From contig JAOTON010002130.1 of the NCBI GenBank assembly GCA_034440635.1, positions 1,546,001 through 1,610,000 of the forward strand: a DNA stretch of 64,000 nt, read 5' to 3'. Positions within the stretch are counted from its first letter, which is position 1, and the number at the start of each line of letters is the position of its first letter. The notes below the pieces were generated by a model. The model saw nothing but the letters and a program-made list of their open reading frames with translations. It was not told the DNA's origin and did not search any database. The position numbers and the translations under genes were made by a program. Shown piece after piece: positions 12,055 to 24,096 of this stretch. The DNA comes from Lepas anatifera (Eukaryota > Arthropoda > Thecostraca > Lepadidae).

Positions 12055-13845
12055 GGGCCCGCCGAGATCAGCATTTGGAGGCCCCTGAAATAATTGCTTC
12101 CCTCCCCCCGATACCGATACTCCGGAGCCCCTGGATACTGATGCGCGGGGCTCCTAAGACCAAGCTCGGGGTCCCACTTAGATCAGGCTTTGGGGCACCC
12201 TTAGGCCCATGCTTGCGCTTTTCTCAGGAGTAACTCGACACCGATGTTCGGGGGCCCCCAGATCAACATTCGGACCCCCCCCACCGAGACTAATGCTCGG
12301 TACTCAGGAGCCCCTCGATACCAATTGTTCGGGGAGCCCTGGCCCAAGCCTGGGGCCCCCTGAGACCAAACTCTGGATACCATGATGCCAATTCTCGTGC
12401 CTCACGCATAAGTCCCTCGATATCGATAGTCGGGGGCACCCCCAAATCAATATTGCCCCCCGCACTTCCCGAGATCAATTTTCGGTACTCCGGAGCCATC
12501 GATACCGATGCTCGGGGAGATCCCTGAGACCAGCTCTGGGGGCCCCCTGAGACAAAGCTCGGGAGGCCCCTGATACCAAACTCCGGAGGGCCCCTGAGAC
12601 CAAGATCGAAAGGCCCGTGAGACCAAGCTCGGGACCCCTGAGACCAAGCTCAGGGCCCCCTCAGACCAAGCTCAGGGCCCCTGATGCCAAGCTTGGGGCC
12701 CCTGAGACCACGCTCGGGCCCTGAGACCAAGCTTGGGGGCCTGACACAAAGTTCGAGGAGCCCCTGAGGCCAAGCTCGGGGGCCCCTGAGACCGAGCTTA
12801 GGGGGCCCAAAGATCAATGTTCGGTACTCTGGAGCCCTCAATACCGATGATAGGGGCCCCCTGAGACCAAGCTCGGAAAGCCCGAGAGACCAATCTCGGG
12901 GGTCCTGAGACCAAGTTCGGGGGCCCCTGAGACCAAGCTAGGGGCCCTCTCAGACCAAGATCAAAAGGCCCCTGAGACTAAGCTCGAGGGGCCCTGACAC
13001 CAAGCTCGGTGACCCCTTAAACCAAGATTGAAAGACCAGTGAGACTAATGCTCGGGGGGCCCTCTGAGACCGAGCTCAGCCCCTCCCCCGAGATCAAAGT
13101 CCGGTACTCTGGAGCCCTCGATACCGATGGTCGGAGGCCCCTGAGACCAAGCTCGGAAGGCCCGTGAGACCAAGGTCAGGGGGCCCCCTGAGACCAAGTT
13201 TGGGGGTCCCCTGAGACCAAGCTTGGGGGCCCCTGAGATGGAGCTCAGGGGCCCCCGGAGACCGTGAGAACAAACTAGGAGGGCCCCCTGAGACAAAGAT
13301 CGAAAGGCCCGTGAGATTAAGCTCAGGGGCCTTGAGACCAAGTTCGGAGGTCCCTTGAGACCAGGCTTGGGGGGGCCCTCCTGAGACCAAGCTCGGGGGC
13401 CCCTGAAACCAAGCTCAGGGGGACCTCCGAGACCGACCTCAGCCCCCCCAGTTCAATGTTCGGTACTCTGGAGCACTCGATACCGATGATCGGGGGGCCC
13501 CCTGAGACCAAGCTCGGAAAGCCCGTGAGACCAGGCTCAGGGGCCCCTTGAGACCAAGTTCGGGGTCCCCTGAGACCAAGCTCGGGGGGCCCCTGAGATG
13601 GAGCTCAGGGCCCCCGGAGACCTGAGACCAAACTAGGAGGGCCCCCTGAGACAAAGATCGAAAAGCCCGTGAGGTTAAGCTCTGGGGGCCCTGAGACCAA
13701 GCTCAGGGCCCCTGAGACCAAGTTCGGAGGTTCCTTGAGACCAAGCTCGGGGGGCCTCCTGAGACCAAGCTCAGGGGCCCCTGAAACTGAGCTCAGGGGC
13801 CCCTGAGACCAAGCTCAGGGGCCCCCGAGACCAATGCTCGTGTTT
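12055..13845. repeat. Minisatellite of about 20 bp, block 2 (GAGACCAAGCTCGGG type)
   Basis: Units of the form cctgagaccaagctcggggg recur through the block, more homogeneous than block 1. Secondary larger periods contain gataccgatg(a/g)tcgg and gtactctggagcc. The inverted counterpart is at 35050-35690 and 36490-36842. ORFs such as 13045-13341 on the minus strand are shadows of the repeat. Confidence 0.85.
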
Positions 13846-13890
13846 TCCAGTGCATAAGGTCAGCCCAAGGGGGTCCGCGGACCATGCCCC

Positions 13891-14068
13891 CCCAAAGCGC
13901 TGGAGGGGGGCCAAACTATCTTTGCCCCGAAACGCCGGAGAAATTTTTGAAAAAAGGTGTTTACACTAGGTCTGTAGAGCAAAAATATTCGCTCCCACCC
14001 CCCTCCCCCAGGAGGAGAGGCAGATGGGTTTGGCCCCTCCCAAAACTCGGGTCCGCGTCTGCCCCTGC
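13891..14068. mobile_element. Second hAT-like terminus abutting copy A
   Basis: C-rich sequence ends at GTCTGCCCCTG (reverse complement CAGGGGCAGACGCGGACC), a hAT-type terminus of a family different from copy A. It may have replaced the lost right end of copy A. Confidence 0.35.
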
Positions 14069-15597
14069 GTCAGGCTCACCACACACACGCCACAGAGGAA
14101 CAGTCTTGTTTACCATTGCCAAGCTTGGAAGACGACGTTCTTAGTATTGCTGTCATAAGGGAAAATAGCTAGGCGGATCTGAATTTTGTACAGGAAAAAA
14201 TCCGACACATCGACAAAATAGTTTTTAAAAAATTCAGAGGTTACGCCACCAGATACTTGATACGTAGCAGCCAGGATGCGACTATACCAATGCGGTCGCT
14301 GCGCTCACCAAAAGATGCACGTTTCAGGCAGGGCAGAAAGTAACATGAGTGCCGAGGGAATTCATCAGAGTTCCGGAGTTGATTTAGAGGGAAAATTTGG
14401 GTTTATAAGGAAGAGGTCGCGTTGAACTCTGCGTGCAGCGAGAGAATCGATTCTGAAGTGTCGTAGAAATGAAGTGTACTCGTAGGTTAAAGTGTCGCAT
14501 GGTCTGAATGAATGAGAATTAAGTCACAAAATACCTAAATGTGTGATGTATGCGGTGAACCCGCTCGACGTCGGTTTTGGTTGCACCAGTCCAGATTAGG
14601 CTGCCGTGCTGAAGAATGGACCTGCTTCGGCATTGTATGTACGTGGCGAGTACTGTTTAGAGTCGAGTTTGGTCTCTGGCAGGGCTGTTTGAAACGATCG
14701 AATCATTAACCCCAATGCTTTGCTGGTCTAGCGAACAAAAGTGCGCACGTGTAATGAAAAATTCAAATTTGAATCCATAATTATACCGAGATTGCAAATG
14801 TATTGTACCGACTCTAATATGGTATTTATTTGACAGGCAGAGTGGACAGGTCCGCACCTGAGAGGCAAGGCGATGTTCTTACATTTGCAGGGATTGAATT
14901 TCAATCCCCGATTCGACGGACCACTCCTGTAGGCGATTCAAGTCAAGTTGCAAACGCTGCCCATCAGATAGATGATTAAGCGAACAAGTTTTGCATCGTC
15001 AGCGCGTAGCACACAGGCAGGTTCGATTTCACCCGGAAGACCTTTAATGAAAAGAGCGGAACGCAGGAGGGCAATGGAAGAATCTTCCGGGACCGCCCAG
15101 CTATCATGTTGCCACCCCACTCGGAGAATTTTCCGCTGAGTATTACACTTTGGAGAGGCGCTAGACGAACAATTTTAGTGCTGTGCTTGTCAGGTGATTT
15201 TGTAAAACGTTTTTTTTTGTTCAATTTATGGACCAGAGCCTTAAAGTTGACACTTCAAAAGGCGGCTGAAAAATATGTATATATAGCGTCCGTCTGGCAA
15301 GTATCCCTCCGAAATGGCCTGCCATGCCGAGACCAGGAAAACCCAGTTACTGACGCACGACCTGTCGGAAAGTGTTCATGCTGCTCAGAACAGAGAGCTG
15401 AAGTGACGTGTTGAAATAATTGATCATAGAAGATTCATTTTAAAAAATTGCAAACAGTGGAAGAAGGCTGCCCGGTCTGTAGCTCAAAGGGACTTGTCTC
15501 TTTTAACTTGATTTGATGTAAGCTGTTTTCCATCGAGTCGGAAACGGATCGGATGCAAAATATTGTGACATCATTTTCAGGAGTGGAGATACCGACT
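14069..15597. other. Intergenic DNA, nothing recognised
   Basis: No conserved motif, splice-supported exon or repeat array is seen on either strand. Confidence 0.35.
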
Positions 15598-15605
15598 CCT
15601 CACAT

Positions 15606-15768
15606 CAGTGGCGGATACAAGGAGCGGGCTAGGTGGGCTCAAGCCCCCTTCCCCCGAAATCCCAGAGTGGCTACAGTTAATGCATAGCCGAAGACTGTTC
15701 CGAGGCAATGGCGGGGAGGCTCCAACCCCTAGCCCCCTCCCCGAAATGTTGTCCTGGATCCGCCGCTG
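15606..15768. mobile_element. hAT-type MITE, family M, copy 1
   Basis: It starts CAGTGGCGGATACAAGG and ends CCTGGATCCGCCGCTG, with flanking 8-mers CCTCACAT and CCTCACGA (6 of 8 identical), as expected for an aged 8-bp hAT duplication. It shares the interior (gttaatgcatagccg, ggcaatggcggggaggc) with copies at 18581, 21001 and 54933. It is non-coding. Confidence 0.8.
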
Positions 15769-15776
15769 CCTCACGA

Positions 15777-17721
15777 CATTCCAATTTTTTCTAGTTCTAA
15801 CATTGCCACTGTCACATGAGTTGTTGGGACTAGTCGAGTTTATGGCGGCGCGCGCACACACACACGCACACTGTTCTGTCGCGTTGAAATATGGAATTGG
15901 ATTGAAGGGGTAATCAGTAGCGTTTGGGAAAGTTCCAACATTTCACAATTTTGAGGTTCGCATTTGTTGCTAGCCAAATATATTTCTCGCTTCAGATCAC
16001 CTATTGTATCACGGTTGCCATTAGAAGTGGAACATTAAAGGGGACACTGGCACAGATTCATGAATGAGACCGTGGAGAACGTCAAAAGAATATTTCAGTT
16101 ACACCATACACATTAAATTATCTCCACATATCCGAGGAGACGAGCTATAGGCTCTTTATTCTAACACAATCAGTCCGTTTATACAGTCTATAGCCACAGT
16201 GCAATTGACCGCATTGTTTTTGCGAGCCATCACCTGAAATGTACACACGTATGTACATTGAGCACACGTCGATGTGGTGTGATCGAAAGTTTCCGTTACA
16301 AATACATGACTACATGGATATATCCTTGGAAAAGGCTAAGCCTTAGTAGTTTCCGTCCTTTGTCGACAAGAGATAGAATCTTGCAGGTTTTATACGGAAC
16401 ACGATAATATCTTTTCTGAGTGAAAGTTTTCCAAATAACGAGTGACGAAATTACGAATCTTCGCTAGGCACTCACAAAATAAAGAAATGCTCATCAGTCC
16501 GGGAAAAATGGGAATATTTGTATATTTATTCTACAGGTTTATCTGGCCCATACGTCAAACAGACGAAATTTAGTCTAACACGGTGGTTCTTCCGCCGAAC
16601 TTATATAACAAATAGGTCAATTTCTCATATTCGGGAGAATAATAAGGGAACAATCCATAGGTAGAGAAAATACATCTGAGCACGGGAAGGATCAAACAAT
16701 TGCCGAAACTGATCAAATACACCTGCACGTATCTTTGCAGGCTACAGGATGCAATGATAAGATATTACCTTCTGCTCAGAGACAGCAAAGATAAGGCTTT
16801 AATACATAGATAATCCAGTAAAATTACAGATCTCAGTTAAAAGCAAAGAGCATCGTGGTAATCATAACTTTTCAAACATTCAGCCGTAACTTGGCATCAT
16901 AAATTTCCAAACCCGAGCCACTATTTCATTTGTAACCTGTAACCATCAATCAGCGAACGTACAAGGACCGGCCAGCATCGATAGCTTTATCATGTCTCCA
17001 ATCCTGTCACCTGCCCGCCGGCTCCGGCGCCGTGCCACCAACTATGGTCGGACAATGTATGCACTCGTGCCAAGCCCGGCCGGAACACTCACGAGTTTCG
17101 GCAGCAGGATATTTGTCACGTTCAACCCACGCATTGTAGGCCTAGTACCGGATCCTCCGCTCGTGGATGGAAGACCTTTTACTAAGCAATGCACCATTGT
17201 ATCTCTGTTAGCTGGTTTCAGTAGCTGGGGGTTTCTGTTCGATTCACGGGCGTGCGCTGGATGGGTTGGCACCGTTACAGCAATGCACAATCTATGGAAG
17301 ACACCTAATTGGCAAACCCTCCACCCAACCAATCAATCGGCATCTACATATATAGTGGATCCCACAACTGGATGGGTAGCTATGACGTTCAAGAATATAT
17401 AATAAAAGTAAAGGGCCCAACTGCCTCGTTCAATGACAAACCAATGTCTTGCATATACGATGTAATGCATGTAAATGTCACGCAGGAGGCGATGGATAAG
17501 ATATGTATCTTGAAACTATTTCCATATCCGGATGTTTTATGTTTCCCGCCCACTGGACTGAATTCATTTTGATTTGGTAGGTAAATAAATATAACAATAA
17601 CACTTGGGATGTAGTTGCACATACATGGTTTCCATGGTTACTGCAACACCTGTACTGTATGTTAATACCACGGAATACCACGGGCACCTTCTCGTTTGAA
17701 TTCAGTTCCACCATTACTAGT
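15777..17721. other. Intergenic DNA with one unexplained 136-codon frame
   Basis: A plus-strand frame at 16992-17402 (start MSPILSPARRLRRRATNYGR) and an overlapping 96-codon minus frame at 17042-17332 are open together. Neither shows a recognised motif, and base composition gives no clear coding signal. They could be a decayed repeat. I do not call a gene. Confidence 0.25.
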
Positions 17722-17759
17722 TTGGAGATAGCACGTCTCTAGGGACGTGCTATCTCCAA
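17722..17759. repeat. Perfect 16-bp hairpin
   Basis: The arm TTGGAGATAGCACGTC and its exact reverse complement are separated by six bases (tctagg). The stem is too short for a canonical animal pre-miRNA. No flanking target duplication was identified. Confidence 0.8.
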
Positions 17760-18572
17760 TTCGACATTAAAAACTTAACGACACTTAAAAGAGTGAGTAG
17801 AAGTTTATATGTTACCGACATTACTTTCACTTGGCATAAAATTGTAGTATAAGGGGAATATCGCAGTATTTACTGGGTTAATATTTTGCCGAGACAGTGT
17901 AACTTGTCGCAAATTTTTGCTTCAGTATGAGAACGGACACCAGTGTCCGAGTCCCTAAAAAAGCCATGTCACTGGGAAGCTCACGCGATGCGGTTGTTTT
18001 CTACCTGTCGAAAACCTGTCTGACTGGACATCGATCCAAGATCAGACGATGGTGGCGGCTGGGCATTTCTGCAAAGGTGAACCGATTCACCGGCGGCTCC
18101 CACGGAAAAGGCCCCGTGTCGAATTGTGGGGAGGTCGAAAGCTCTAGTCTTCGTGCACTTAACTTTCCTTAAGCCTTGTACCAAAACACCACTTGAGTGG
18201 CGCGTATTCAGCTGAAGTGAAAAAGTTTCCCTGTTAGGGCTGTCATACATTTATGCATGTTCCCAGCTAACTAGCAGCCCTGTAAATCTTTGCTTTACAT
18301 GCAATTCTGCTGTCAGAGACGTGTAACAGAGAAAAAATTCAGATCCCTTCCAAAAATGCGTAGGGTAAATTGTATTTAAGACATCATTAAAGGCTAAGTC
18401 TCCTGTTCTGAGGCCCGTTATTGGTGCTCAACAACGCTAATCGAAGAAATCCCCCACACTCCGCCCAAAAACCCGATAATTGGCGGTGATAATAAGCTGT
18501 CAAGACGGTAGCACAAGTTGCACCTGGCCCTTTACAGGTGTTCTCTCACACCTCTGATCAGCTGACATTGTG
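17760..18572. other. Intergenic DNA, no gene recognised
   Basis: Overlapping frames on both strands (17927-18172 plus, 17981-18250 minus) have no motif and no splice support. Confidence 0.3.
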
Positions 18573-18580
18573 GTATAAAG

Positions 18581-18729
18581 CAGTGGCGGATGCAAGGGGG
18601 CTAGGGGGCAACCCCGAAATGTCCGAGTGCCTATAATTAATACATAGGTGTAGGCTGGTCCGAGGCAATGGCGGGGAGGTCCGAGCCCCATTGAGGCCCC
18701 CCCGAAATGAAGTCCTGGACCCACCACTG
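18581..18729. mobile_element. hAT-type MITE, family M, copy 2
   Basis: It starts CAGTGGCGGATGCAAGG and ends CCTGGACCCACCACTG. The flanking 8-mers GTATAAAG and GTTTCAAG match at 6 of 8. The interior matches copy 1 in the same orientation. Confidence 0.75.
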
Positions 18730-19184
18730 GTTTCAAGCTGCATGCCAGGGCTAACGATTTTATAGGTTTGCGGCAGCACCATTCCAGCGATACTCGCCAA
18801 AACGAAAGGACCGTCTCGGCGGGGCTGGAAATGCATGGCACCTATGCCAAAAATCGAACTCCATTGTCACGATGACGTGCGCTGCTGCTGGAGAGTGGCT
18901 GACACTCCGTGCAAGAGAGAATCTAATCCGGTAATGAATGGCGAACTGCAAAAATACAGGCAGTGACGCGCAGTCCCTGACAAGGAGTGAGTTGTTGGGC
19001 CCTCCTGTGCGAGGATGGAGAGTGTCGGTGGGGAGGGGGGAGGGGTCTTAGCATATACGTAAAGGGTACACCTTTGCAGAATAGATACACTTTACCAGGA
19101 GAGGACTGGGATCAACGGAGGATGGTACACCACAGGTATGAAAAACCATGAAATACATAGACCGGATGTACCCTGCGTAACAGG

Positions 19185-19546
19185 ATGAGCCCTTCCCGAG
19201 CCCTGCGTAACAGGATTCTCTTTCATGTGCCCCACGCTGGAGTTAGCACTGTTATGTCGGGTTTGTTTTGTAGATTGCCGAGGATCTACAATGTGTTCTT
19301 AGACAAGTGCAGAGATGTTGATGTGTGGAACACCACAGCTGCTCAATTTCGAGCACGCGTGATCCTTTATGCGGCTAACTGCGATTGAACAGCCATTTTT
19401 TAATCCGTTTTACTGTGTTTTTTTCTTGTATGCTGTATCCACTGACATTCATATTTGACGCCATTGTTTTATCACCATGACTTCATCTGTCATTGGGATG
19501 GTTCATGCTCGTTGATGATTGGACAATAAACTAAACTAAACTAAAA
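19185..19546 (+). pseudogene. 5'-truncated LINE: ORF2 C-terminal fragment with TAAAC-repeat tail
   Basis: A frame ending at 19388 encodes the fragment ...VPHAGVSTVMSGLFCRLPRIYN...DVDVWN...AAQFRARV..., which reads like the C-terminal end of a non-LTR retrotransposon ORF2. It is followed by about 135 bp of T-rich 3' UTR and a tail of AATAAACTAAACTAAACTAA (19525-19546), a short tandem tail typical of several non-LTR clades. The endonuclease and reverse transcriptase parts are absent, as in usual 5' truncation. The 16-mer ccctgcgtaacaggat occurs twice (about 19171 and 19200), overlapping the left boundary. The ORF identification is from recall of family character rather than alignment. Confidence 0.5.
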
Positions 19547-19599
19547 GACCAGTAAGGCATACATACAAGTAAGGCATACAAGGCACACATAGATGGTGG

Positions 19600-20480
19600 A
19601 GAGGGACACCTAAAATGAGGCTGACAAAACCAGGGTGTATCTCGGCTTCTAGAAGGGCTAGATCAAGTTTCTAAACGTCATTCGAAAGCTCTTGGAAGGA
19701 AAAATCTGCACACTTGAATCCATTTTGAGGTCAGGTGAATACCAAGCTCATCAGAGGTCACCAAAGGTCACGGCTTATGACATCGTTTGCGTCTAGAACT
19801 TTTGAACGAGATAAGATACAGCAATAGATTTGATATCATAGTGACGAGCATGACCCGAGGATTCCAACGTCATGCAACATGACATTGAAAAGTCATTATT
19901 TGACCATGACCTAAGAGGTTAAGGCGGCGGCATTGGTGTCTTTTGTTTTTTCTAGGTCTAGTGGTTCCCGAGTTACAAAGGATTTCCTAAATGGATATAA
20001 ATTTGACCCATTTCTGGTATCAGAATAGAACAAGTCACGCGGTGAAATATTTTGTCACAATTTAACTAGATCTTAGGTTTTCAAGGTTAGCCTGGGTCGA
20101 AAAACTTCATGGGGAGAAAGATGTGGCCACAAGATTTTGTTTTAGATATCCAAGGCCCAATGTTTACACTGAAGTTGACTGGCGCTGTTTGAAGTGAAGA
20201 GTTGAAGTACCAAAACCTTGCTTGTTAACTAAAAGGGAGTTTGGTAAAAAGAAGCTCGACAGCTTTGAAGGGGGGGAGGGGGCAAAACGTATTTTTCCCT
20301 GAACTTTTCTGTTTGGGGGAAATTGTCTTTCCCCTTGATCCACCACTGCCTTGAGTAAATACATGTTGGCTCATTTTGACACAGAACGCTAGAATATCAA
20401 TGTAGAATTGCAGTCGTTTTTCAGGTCAATAGAATGATAGATGTTGTGACTAAGTTAATATAAATGTAATATTTACTGCT
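19600..20480. repeat. Dispersed repeat rich in AGGTCA half-sites
   Basis: The style matches the interiors of the TTAA elements at 24720 and 28758 (for example gaccatgacctaagagg). A DR4 pair of AGGTCA lies at 19755-19770. No TTAA-flanked termini were found, so this may be a decayed relative. Confidence 0.4.
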
Positions 20481-20907
20481 TCGAGATATGCAAAGTACAG
20501 GCTACACTGCGCACTTTTTATCAGGTTTTTTCGTTTATGGACGGTTTTTCGTCACCGAAAACAAGTTCAGGTCATTGAAATGCATTGGGCAAGTTACACT
20601 GCACAAAACAGGAAAACGAGAAAGCGAAGAAAGGTCATAAAAAACGAACAAACGTCCTTAAAAATAAAAAACGTCCTTATAAAACGATAAATGTAGTTAA
20701 AAGACGAGAAAGCGAAAAACTGTTCAGATTACATGTTTGAACATTATTTCCTTTTTTCACTTCATGATCATTGTTTACGAGTGTGGAGAAGCTGTTGCAA
20801 TCATTCTAGGAGTGGCAGTCGACGTTGTGGTGTGATTGATATAATATTGAAGCCATTTTGGTAATGATTCTTTTTAGGCCAGGAAGATATAATCGTGGCA
20901 TTTGGCA

Positions 20908-20909
<2 letters not shown>

Positions 20910-20991
<82 letters not shown>
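20910..20991. repeat. (TA)n microsatellite, about 41 units
   Basis: An uninterrupted TA run. It explains the Ile-Tyr repeat frames on both strands. It sits next to the MITE starting at 21001. Confidence 0.98.
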
Positions 20992-20995
<4 letters not shown>

Positions 20996-21000
20996 GGAAG

Positions 21001-21148
21001 CAGTGGTGCATCCAGGACTTCATTTCGGGGGAGCAACGGGCTCGACCACCACCCAACACCTCAGATAAGCCTCCACCTATGCATTAGCTATAGGCACTCC
21101 AAGATTTCAGGGGGCCTGAGTCCCTAGCTCCCCTTATATCCGCCACTG
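21001..21148. mobile_element. hAT-type MITE, family M, copy 3 (inverted)
   Basis: It starts CAGTGGTGCATCCAGG and ends TATATCCGCCACTG. The flanking 8-mers CACGGAAG and CACGCAAG differ at one base, a well-preserved hAT-type duplication. The interior matches copies 1, 2 and 4 in reverse orientation. Confidence 0.85.
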
Positions 21149-21954
21149 CACGCAAGCTATCAACGAGCGATGTGTAGATATTGCACTCAGTTGGTATCTA
21201 TTGTATGTTGATGTCGGGGATGTGATCACATTGCAGGTGCCTTGACTTTTACATTTTGGTCGACATAGGCGGATCCAGGGGGAGAACAAAGAGGCACTTC
21301 CGCCCCCCCTTCCGATCGGGCCATGACGCCCCCTGAGAGGTTGATGGCGCCTCCTGAAAGGCATTTACCTCCTTCCTCCAATCTTGATTATATTCATTAA
21401 CAGAACTGATGAGGCTTTAATATGGTGAAGACTCCCGCCAATGTGGTCTATACTTTCGGAGAATAAGCTCTTCATTAGCGCGACGGTCGGGCCGTGTCGC
21501 TCATATGTTAAATCAACGTGTTTCAGAATCAGTTTTACGAATAGTCAATCTCCTGGTTCCCCGAGATCCTCCCCAATGCTGGAAAGATCGGGGTGTTTCT
21601 GTCCTCTGCATTTCTCTTCTGACTGGTTCAGTATTTTTCTGTGACGAGTTATTTTGCTACAGCAGAAATGTGATGCGGTCCACAATAGTTTGGGACTTCA
21701 TTTCGGAGCGCCCTGCATTTTATTCCGACACTTACGATGTTGAAGCTTTAAATCTGACCTGATGTAATTGTAGGTACTAAACGTCATCAATATACTCCCT
21801 GGACCATACGTTGCCCCCCCCAATATTCAAGCTTATGAGCCATTAACCATATGACCTTGATTGGAAATAAATTATTTAAAAATGTATTTGCCCCTCGCCT
21901 TCTGGACCTTTCCCCGGCTATGCCTTTGAATGCTATTTTTGTCCTTAAAGTTAA
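21149..21954. other. Upstream region of the small secreted-protein gene, no gene recognised
   Basis: A hAT-like left end (cataggcggatccagggg) occurs near 21264 without a visible partner. Nothing else is recognised. Confidence 0.3.
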
Positions 21955-22270
21955 GAGGCGGCGGATATTTCTGGCCAGGGCTCACGTTACTCCGGTATCG
22001 CCGAAACGCCAGAGCACCCCCGTCTGCTAAACAGCGGCGGCAGCGAGCCGGCGGCGGTGGCGGCCGGTCGCGACGCGCCGGGCCCGCGGCGGCGCGCGGC
22101 ATCCAGTCAATGTCCCGCGGGTCGCGTGCCGCGCCGGAGGTGCCTCCAGGAACACGGCTGGACAGAATCTGACAGCGACTCCAGCTCTGCTACCGTGACA
22201 AGGGCGCACTGACGGTGCACTGCGCGGCACGGCCGGACACCTAAACTCGATTGTGCTCCGCTGAGGTGAT
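21955..22270 (+). promoter_or_regulatory. CpG-rich tract, candidate promoter or 5' UTR
   Basis: This is a sharply GC- and CpG-rich stretch (for example cggcggcagcgagccggcgg) in AT-richer surroundings, ending about 215 bp before the first proposed coding exon at 22485. A promoter or 5' UTR role is an inference from position and composition. No TATA box or initiator is clear. Confidence 0.4.
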
Positions 22271-22484
22271 TTACCGAAGTGGGTCTGTGAGTGAGACCAG
22301 CTGAAACGGCAGTAAAGCATTGTGGAATCAGGCGAGGCTGTAAAAACTTAAGCCACCTGCAGATATATCTGGCAACGTCTAATGCAAGTGCAGTCTTCAC
22401 AAGACAAAACGTTTAGCTCAATTCGGGCGCATCACCAACGGCGATAAATCATAACCATCGAAAAGTCGAATCATTCCTTCAGTA

Positions 22485-22551
22485 ATGATGGATCTGATCT
22501 TCTGGATCGCAAACCTGGTTGTCCTCTCCATGAGCAGAGCGGAGGTATTCA
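22485..22551 (+). CDS. First coding exon: signal peptide of a small secreted protein
   Basis: Tandem ATGs at 22485 and 22488 open 22 codons plus one base, ending at the near-perfect donor A|GTAAGTAT (intron from 22552, phase 1). The peptide begins MMDLIFWIANLVVLSMS and ends RAEVF. It has a hydrophobic core followed by Ser-Arg-Ala, which fits a signal peptidase site after Ala19. A signal peptide followed by a phase-1 donor is the classic 5' structure of genes for secreted proteins. The exon's frame is too short to stand out by length. I join it to 59782-59928 and 60141-60190 because phases match and strand agrees; intervening exons cannot be excluded. If the join is wrong, this is still a likely signal-peptide exon of some gene on the plus strand. 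Confidence 0.6.
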
Positions 22552-24096
22552 GTAAGTATCATACTTTGAGTCGCATATAACGTGTCACTGATATTACCAC
22601 CCTCCTGCGTTAACCCACTGCGATATTCTCAACATTTATTTTGAAATCGGTAGGTGATATCGGTAGAGCTGTGAAAAAGTAGAAAATTCAGTCAAATGAC
22701 AATGCGAAATTCCGACAACAAAGCCTCATAGCTAGAAAGGATCTTTTTCCGACACACCGACTACTTGAACACTCAATTGCTCTGTTTCACGCCTGCTCTG
22801 TCACACGGACCTGGAAAGGGTAAAAGTATGTCTGTATACTATTTCCAAACAAAATAGTACCATGAAAGGTAGTGAGTTATCGGGAAGCAAAAACGGCATT
22901 TGGTCCCTACAGCGAACAGCTTGAGCAAAGCTAAATTTTCCCAAAACCTAGAAAAATTGTCCAAATTTAAGTGTTTTCACTAGGTTCGAGGCTAACAAAT
23001 TTCAGCCGCTTTCACGGGAGCAATGATGGATGCATTTTGAGAAAAAGTTTACATTAGGTCTACCGGGCTGAAAAACTTCAACTCCCCATCTTGGGTGACA
23101 TTTGCTCTAAAAATATGCTGAATGTGCTTTACCTGTCTCTTAATACCATAACATTACAATATAGAAGTGCCGCCACAAGTGTTCCCATTTTTGGAAGGAG
23201 CGTTTCCAATTATGGATCATTTCCTCCATGATTGGGAACTCATGCTATCATTGGGAAAACATATTGGGAGCGTAGCTATTATTACAAGCTCTGACCAAAT
23301 CAAACCCCTCCCCCAACTGACCTACTATTCCACAAATCAGCAAAACGGATACAAATGTGAAAAATGTATGGGTCAAAGACGCTTGTGCGTCGGCACGGGG
23401 AGTGTCACTCTCCCAACTCTCGAATCAGGAAGGGGCGTTCCCACACAATTTTTGGGACCCGATACAGGTTTTTTCTGCATTTTCTCTCTATTACCTGCGT
23501 GGAGTTGGACCCACGTATAAATGTGCTGGTAAAGTGTACCTAGATAGCGTTTTCAGAAACAGCCCAAATACTCCAAATTCGCCTCCCACCCCCGGTTATC
23601 ACCTGCCTGGGGTCCGTCAACTCTCCAGTAAAATTCCGTGGCGACGCCCCTGCATAAACGTAAAATTATATATGTGGCCACAATAGGTATAGATGTGCTG
23701 AAATTCTCATAACATAGGAAGATGAAGCGTGGTCAGAAATCTTATTTAAGTCCGTGCAGTTCAGATTCCTGTGTGTTGCTTACTGCGTTTCATAGACTGG
23801 GTCAGCAGTCTCTACGTTATTGTATCTAAGTTTTTGCTGCCCTGTTATCTACACACACAATTCGGACGTTTTCTTTTGTCGCCATTGCGCAGTTTATGTA
23901 GATTTGCTTCCCAGCTATTTCTTGTAATTATTATGCACACCTTGGGCGTACCAGATACTAAATTCATGGTAATAGAGGCCAGTAAATTGAACATATCAAA
24001 ACTGTAAGTGTGATTTTACCTGCAAAATTATAAATGATTAGGCAGAAAACATCTTTACAGATGTTTTAGTATTGTTTTCTAAAAAAATTAGGTACC
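22552..24096. other. Proposed intron, nothing recognised
   Basis: The long frame at 23167-23520 has no motif or coding composition. No exon with matching splice phases was recognised here. Confidence 0.35.

Larger units (their letters stand above)
8373..13890. mobile_element. Composite hAT-like element, copy A (minisatellite-filled)
   Basis: The left terminus is CAGTGGCGTAGCCAGG at 8373. An internal terminus CTACGCCACTG ends at 12039 and is followed by catccacac. The remaining segment runs to the gtgcataaggtcagcccaag sequence near 13850-13900, where homology to copy B stops short of a terminus. The same order, including the internal junction gtggatg|CAGTGG, occurs inverted at 34975-39141. 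Unique sequence 8981-9960 is matched by about 38150-38960 reversed. No transposase is present, so it is non-autonomous. The 8 bases before the left end are CTAATGAG; no partner duplication was found, consistent with loss or replacement of the right end. Confidence 0.75.

Noticed and set aside
11313..13654. Several 60-110 codon frames with GPRAWSQG-like repeats
   Set aside because: They are read from the degenerate ~20-bp minisatellite. The same pattern appears on the opposite strand at 35.1-35.8 kb in the inverted copy.
16992..17402. A 136-residue protein gene
   Set aside because: No motif, overlapping open frame on the other strand, and no splice or promoter support. Left as an unexplained frame.
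20801..21127. Ile-Tyr repeat proteins on both strands
   Set aside because: They are translations of the (TA)n microsatellite at 20910-20991.
23167..23520. A 117-residue protein
   Set aside because: Composition and lack of motifs suggest chance. It lies in the proposed 37 kb intron without splice sites of matching phase.
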